This document shows positions 63,788 through 64,000 of a DNA stretch of 64,000 bases, in pieces. The stretch's first letter is position 1. Each line of letters opens with the position of its first letter. The translations under genes and the position numbers were made by a program. Source of the DNA: Lineus longissimus (lineage: Eukaryota > Nemertea > Pilidiophora > Heteronemertea > Lineidae); the NCBI RefSeq assembly GCF_910592395.1, contig NC_088314.1:3722001-3786000 (forward strand), read 5' to 3'. The notes below the pieces were generated by a model, which saw nothing but the letters and a program-made list of their open reading frames with translations, had not been told where the DNA came from and ran no database searches.

Positions 63788-64000
63788 ATGAGTGATAACT
63801 CCGTTATTTGCCCAGAAAAAGGGCACACACCATCACAAGATTTACTAGAGACATTAAAAGCGAAGGACTCGTTGATACAAGTGCAATCGGAGCGGATAGT
63901 TTCGCTTGAACAGCAGGTTGAACAGTTGAAGTTGGAAAGAGATTCCCTGATTGCAAAGCTGCATCTCAACTCTAAGAAGCACACAGGAAAACTTCAGAAT
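63788..64000 (+). CDS. First coding exon of an unidentified coiled-coil protein (partial, runs off the right edge)
   Basis: The frame starts at an ATG with A at -3, six bases after an in-frame TAA (63782-63784). It stays open for 71 codons to the edge of the window. After about 17 residues with no clear pattern it becomes a regular heptad sequence (QDLLETLKAKDSLI, then RIVSLEQQVEQLKLE, then RDSLIAKL), which predicts an alpha-helical coiled coil. The text differs from its surroundings, which have no comparable frame. Short N-terminal leucine zippers of this kind occur, for example, in cGMP-dependent protein kinases, but nothing in 71 residues proves that. Treat the function as unknown. Confidence 0.6.
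   Translation, partial: MSDNSVICPEKGHTPSQDLLETLKAKDSLIQVQSERIVSLEQQVEQLKLERDSLIAKLHLNSKKHTGKLQN

Overview
The window is eukaryotic, almost certainly from an invertebrate animal. It has multi-exon genes with GT-AG introns, a complete LRIG-family receptor gene (a metazoan family), a CR1/L2-like LINE fragment, minisatellites and long gene-poor stretches. The palindromes TAGGCCTA and TACATGTA are conspicuously frequent. I associate them with marine invertebrate genomes, but I cannot name the phylum from the sequence alone.

Layout. (1) 104-4032, minus strand: the 5' part of a gene for a RING plus UBZ4 zinc-finger protein that resembles the E3 ubiquitin ligase RAD18 at its N-terminus. It runs off the left edge. 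Its 2.6-kb fifth exon encodes a long disordered region with five copies of an FWTY motif. (2) 4179-5086: a non-coding element with inverted-repeat ends of more than 100 bp. It fills most of the head-to-head promoter region between gene 1 and gene 3. (3) 5147-7076, plus strand: a complete six-exon TIMM17 gene, the channel-forming subunit of the mitochondrial TIM23 translocase, with a 3' UTR to about 8445. (4) 8660-12295: repeats. A diverged ~90-bp family flanks a 117-bp (60+57) minisatellite with higher-order structure, followed by the 3' end of a LINE. (5) 16691-34597, minus strand: a complete 18-exon LRIG gene of 1,130 residues (signal peptide, LRRNT, 16 LRRs, LRRCT, three Ig domains, one TM segment, cytoplasmic tail). 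(6) 35.0-63.8 kb: about 29 kb in which I find no supportable gene, only short repeats, a 51-bp minisatellite, a nested hairpin and several degenerate motif arrays. (7) 63788-64000, plus strand: the probable first coding exon of another gene, predicted coiled coil, running off the right edge.

The three recognised genes are not a functional cluster: a DNA-damage-type ubiquitin ligase, a mitochondrial import subunit and a receptor-signalling regulator. Only the first two share a regulatory region. Exon coordinates were derived by hand from reading frame, splice consensus and phase continuity. For TIMM17 and LRIG every junction keeps the frame to a natural stop, which makes these models strong.
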